A stretch of 8,045 nt of DNA. It comes from CAYLJO01 sp964383905. Lineage in GTDB: Bacteria > Acidobacteriota > Blastocatellia > Pyrinomonadales > Pyrinomonadaceae. The position numbers were made by a program, and so were the translations under genes. This document shows, piece after piece, positions 6,425 through 8,045 of the stretch; within the stretch, counting starts at the first letter, position 1; the number at the start of each line of letters is the position of its first letter. The notes under the pieces are model-generated. The model did not search any database, had not been told where the DNA came from, and worked only from the letters and a program-made list of their open reading frames with translations. The stretch is taken from NCBI GenBank assembly GCA_964383905.1, contig CAYLJO010000263.1, positions 1 to 8,045 on the forward strand, given 5' to 3'.

Positions 6425-7300
6425 ATGAAGATTTTAATTTGCAGTGACGGCTCGAGTCAGGCCGACAAGGCCATCCGCTTGGCGACCACCATTGCCGAAG
6501 GCTGCCGGGCGGAGGCCACCCTCCTTGGGATCACGGAGGCGACCCTCGACACCGATACTATTTTTGACGCGCTCAAACGCGGTCAACAATTACTCGAAGC
6601 CAAAAAAATCCACGCCGAGCTGATCAATAAATCCGGCGACCCCGTCGATGAGATTATTAAGCGGACCGAAGAAGCCCATTATGACCTGGTCGTGATTGGC
6701 GCGGTGCGCAAGGGCAGGAGGGGGCCGTTTTGGATGTCTGCTAAAGCCTATAAGATCATCAAGCGCATTAAGCCACCGGTGCTGATCGTCATCGGGCAAG
6801 GCAGCACCACGATTAAACGGATCCTCATTTGCAGCGGGGGCAATAAGTATACCGAGAGCGCAGTCGCTCTGGCGGGCCGGATCGCCCTGTGCATGGGGGC
6901 CGCAATTTCACTTCTCCACGTCATGCCGGGAACGCCGGCCATTTATGCTGGTCTTTACCGGAGGGAAGTCGACGTGACGCTGGTGCTGAATTCCAATTCC
7001 GAGCTGGGCCGAAATTTTCGCCGCGAGAAAGAAATATTAGAGTCGCTCGGCATCCCTACCGATGTCCTCTTGCGACAAGGGCCGGTGTTAGAGGAAATTT
7101 TCAAAGAAATCCGCGGTGGCAATTACGATCTGGTGGTAACAGGCTCCTCGCTGAGCGCCGGGCCGTTGAGTACCTATGTCCTGGGCGATATTACTCGTGG
7201 GATCGTTAACCGCGCCGATCGCCCCGTTCTTGTCGTGCGCCGTGGGGAAAAGACCGTGAGCCTCGGGGAGAGCATCAAAGCACTTTTTTTCAGTGAATAA
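6425..7300 (+). CDS. Tandem-domain universal stress protein (UspA family)
   Basis: A 291-residue cytosolic protein made of two consecutive Usp domains, about residues 1-124 and 130-274. Each starts with the first beta strand (KILICSDGS at 2-10; KRILICSGG at 131-139) and ends with the PPVLIVIG or RPVLVVRRG strand. In ATP-binding Usp proteins an Asp after strand 1 contacts the base and a GxxGx9G(S/T) loop binds phosphate. Here domain 1 keeps D8 but its glycine loop is altered (GAVRKGRRGPFWMSA, 92-106). Domain 2 has G138 in place of the Asp, a partly preserved loop starting at G240, and GD at 254-255 instead of GS/GT. Nucleotide binding is therefore uncertain. No clear Shine-Dalgarno precedes the ATG, which lies 19 bases after the exporter stop. 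Same-strand clustering suggests a role in sensing or regulating anion export, which is inference. Tandem Usp proteins usually act in stress or energy signalling. Confidence 0.92.
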   Translation: MKILICSDGSSQADKAIRLATTIAEGCRAEATLLGITEATLDTDTIFDALKRGQQLLEAKKIHAELINKSGDPVDEIIKRTEEAHYDLVVIGAVRKGRRGPFWMSAKAYKIIKRIKPPVLIVIGQGSTTIKRILICSGGNKYTESAVALAGRIALCMGAAISLLHVMPGTPAIYAGLYRREVDVTLVLNSNSELGRNFRREKEILESLGIPTDVLLRQGPVLEEIFKEIRGGNYDLVVTGSSLSAGPLSTYVLGDITRGIVNRADRPVLVVRRGEKTVSLGESIKALFFSE

Positions 7301-7546
7301 TGGGGTACCCCGACCGGCAGGTCTCAGCCCCGAATGGGCGGCAAGAAGGTTGCCGGTGGCGAGCTCGTTAGCGCGCAGCCTCCGGAGACGAGTACCCGGT
7401 CACCAGCGTACCCCGCAGGCGCGCGGATGTCCCACCATAGATACCGCTCATCATATTCAATCCGCCTTATCGTCACATCTCAACCTACGCTGTATTTATG
7501 GTTAGACCGCTCGCTGATCGGAACTTTTTTTACTTCCGAAAAACGA
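7301..7546. other. Convergent intergenic region: GC-rich dyad-rich block, then AT-rich DNA
   Basis: About 246 bases between convergent genes. It opens with the perfect palindrome GGGGTACCCC (7302-7311), which could form a short terminator stem after the USP gene but has no T-run. The part from 7312 to about 7436 is about 68% GC by count over 7321-7440. It contains a hairpin CGGCAA/TTGCCG (7339-7355), the palindromes GAGCTC and CTCCGGAG, and repeated GTACCC at 7305, 7392 and 7408. From 7441 the GC falls to about 42%. Near 7518-7539 a 6-bp stem TCGGAA/TTCCGA encloses a T-rich loop; it lacks a downstream T-run on either strand. No RNA family recognised, and the short open frames here look spurious. 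Confidence 0.5.
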
Positions 7547-7978
7547 CTACTGATCGTTTGAATCACCACTCCGGTCATAGCACGGGTAATCAGTTTGCCT
7601 GACAATTCTTCCCCCTCGGAAGCGGATGAAGATCGCAACCTGCGCGCTGAGCCGGGTTCCGGCGGGGAACGGCCCGATGGATTTTGCCACCTCTCCGGTC
7701 CAGCCGACCTCCAACGCAACGGTATCCCCGCTGGCTATGGCGTGCCGCAAGGTATAGGTCTGTTCGGGTAGGTATTCCCGCCCCTTTTCAAAATTCGCCA
7801 GCCCCGCGGCATAACCGCTCGTCCGGCCTGCCGGCGCAAAGCGGTTGGGCATCTCCTGCCAGACAACAGTTTCGTCAAGCAGAGCTTTCAAATCTTCCAG
7901 TGTTGCCGCCGGATTGCTGACGACTTCAATGTAGTGTTTGGCGAGTTCAAGATTCTGTCGCTCTTCTTCTGAGAGCAT
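7547..7978 (-). CDS. SnoaL/NTF2-like fold protein (ester cyclase or isomerase-like)
   Basis: A 143-residue protein with the cone-shaped NTF2/SnoaL pattern. An N-terminal helix (RQNLELAKHYIEVV, about 7-20) is followed by a second helix with the DLKALLDETVVWQEMPNRF transition (29-47), a GRTSGYAAGLANFEKG helix (51-66), then the curved sheet: TYTLRHAIASGDTVALEVGW (74-93), AQVAIFIRFRGGRIVRQTDY (112-131). This fold hosts polyketide cyclases, ketosteroid isomerases, limonene-epoxide hydrolases and many uncharacterised small-molecule binding proteins. No specific catalytic set is identifiable, so the function is open; it is probably a soluble cytosolic protein. The open frame extends upstream to a GTG at 8023, but the ATG at 7978 has a GGAG site eight bases upstream, whereas nothing comparable precedes the GTG. 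The gene faces the USP gene and is unlikely to share its regulation. Its promoter lies near or beyond the window edge. Confidence 0.85.
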   Translation of the reverse strand: MLSEEERQNLELAKHYIEVVSNPAATLEDLKALLDETVVWQEMPNRFAPAGRTSGYAAGLANFEKGREYLPEQTYTLRHAIASGDTVALEVGWTGEVAKSIGPFPAGTRLSAQVAIFIRFRGGRIVRQTDYPCYDRSGDSNDQ

Positions 7979-7986
7979 GCTCTTAT

Positions 7987-7990
7987 CTCC
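7987..7990 (-). promoter_or_regulatory. GGAG ribosome binding site deciding the start of the SnoaL-like gene
   Basis: Minus-strand AGGAGATAAGAGC leads into the ATG at 7978, with eight bases between GGAG and the start codon. This supports the shorter 143-residue protein over the 158-residue reading from the GTG at 8023. Confidence 0.7.
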
Positions 7991-8045
7991 TATCTCTTGC
8001 GGCCGAACGCTGCGCTTACCCACACGCCCGAGCTGCCGATCTCTA

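Noticed and set aside
6031..6426. A 131-codon minus-strand frame opposite the exporter
   Set aside because: Complement of the TauE/SafE coding region; low-complexity polar translation and no start signal.
7518..7539. Stem TCGGAA/TTCCGA as a terminator for the SnoaL-like gene
   Set aside because: The stem is only 6 bp and the T- or A-rich tract lies in the loop rather than after the stem on the transcribed strand.
7293..7561. Two short plus-strand frames (70 and 75 codons) between the USP and SnoaL-like genes
   Set aside because: No Shine-Dalgarno, Arg/Pro/Ser-rich translations typical of non-coding GC-rich DNA, and both cross the composition edge at about 7436.
7979..8023. N-terminal 15-codon extension of the SnoaL-like protein from the GTG at 8023
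   Set aside because: No ribosome site precedes the GTG, whereas the ATG at 7978 has a well-spaced GGAG; the extra residues do not resemble the fold's first helix.

Overview
The window looks like chromosomal DNA of a free-living Gram-negative-type bacterium, most likely an Acidobacteriota member (Blastocatellia-like). This rests on two proteins of types I associate with that phylum: a DUF5715-like peptidase (50-1606) and a small secreted protein of unknown function (1742-2188). The assignment is from recalled family resemblance, not a search. I see no rRNA, tRNA, CRISPR array, transposase or integrase.

Layout. 50-1606 (+) encodes a one-pass membrane protein with a degenerate FHA-like N-terminus and a C-terminal LAS/M15-type zinc peptidase-like domain. 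It converges on 1742-2188 (-), a small exported protein with a very strong ribosome binding site. A perfect 13-bp inverted repeat between them carries a T-run on the minus-strand side and is probably the minus gene's terminator. An approximately 337-bp divergent intergenic region follows. It holds three GGGCGAGT octamers, a 24-codon mini-ORF with an internal Shine-Dalgarno, and a plausible sigma-70 promoter. 2526-5195 (+) is a large secreted six-hairpin (alpha/alpha)6 glycoside hydrolase-like protein with FN3-like and CBM6/35-like C-terminal modules.

Only 30 bp later starts a tight three-gene cluster (5226-7300, +): a two-helix mini membrane protein, a TauE/SafE-type anion exporter translationally coupled to it, and a two-domain universal stress protein (USP). 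These three are the best candidate for a functional unit: an exporter with a small membrane partner and a cytosolic nucleotide-sensor-like protein. The glycosidase could be co-transcribed with them because no terminator separates them, but a metabolic link is not evident.

Downstream, 7312-7436 is an anomalous GC-rich, dyad-rich non-coding block that gives way abruptly to AT-rich DNA. A SnoaL/NTF2-like protein (7547-7978, -) then converges on the USP gene; its start is fixed by a GGAG site inside the longest open frame.

Most genes are ordinary accessory or housekeeping types. The more unusual points are the FHA-like/TM/peptidase fusion with conflicting topology signals, the complementary decay of nucleotide-binding residues in the two USP halves, and the exporter/mini-TM/USP trio.
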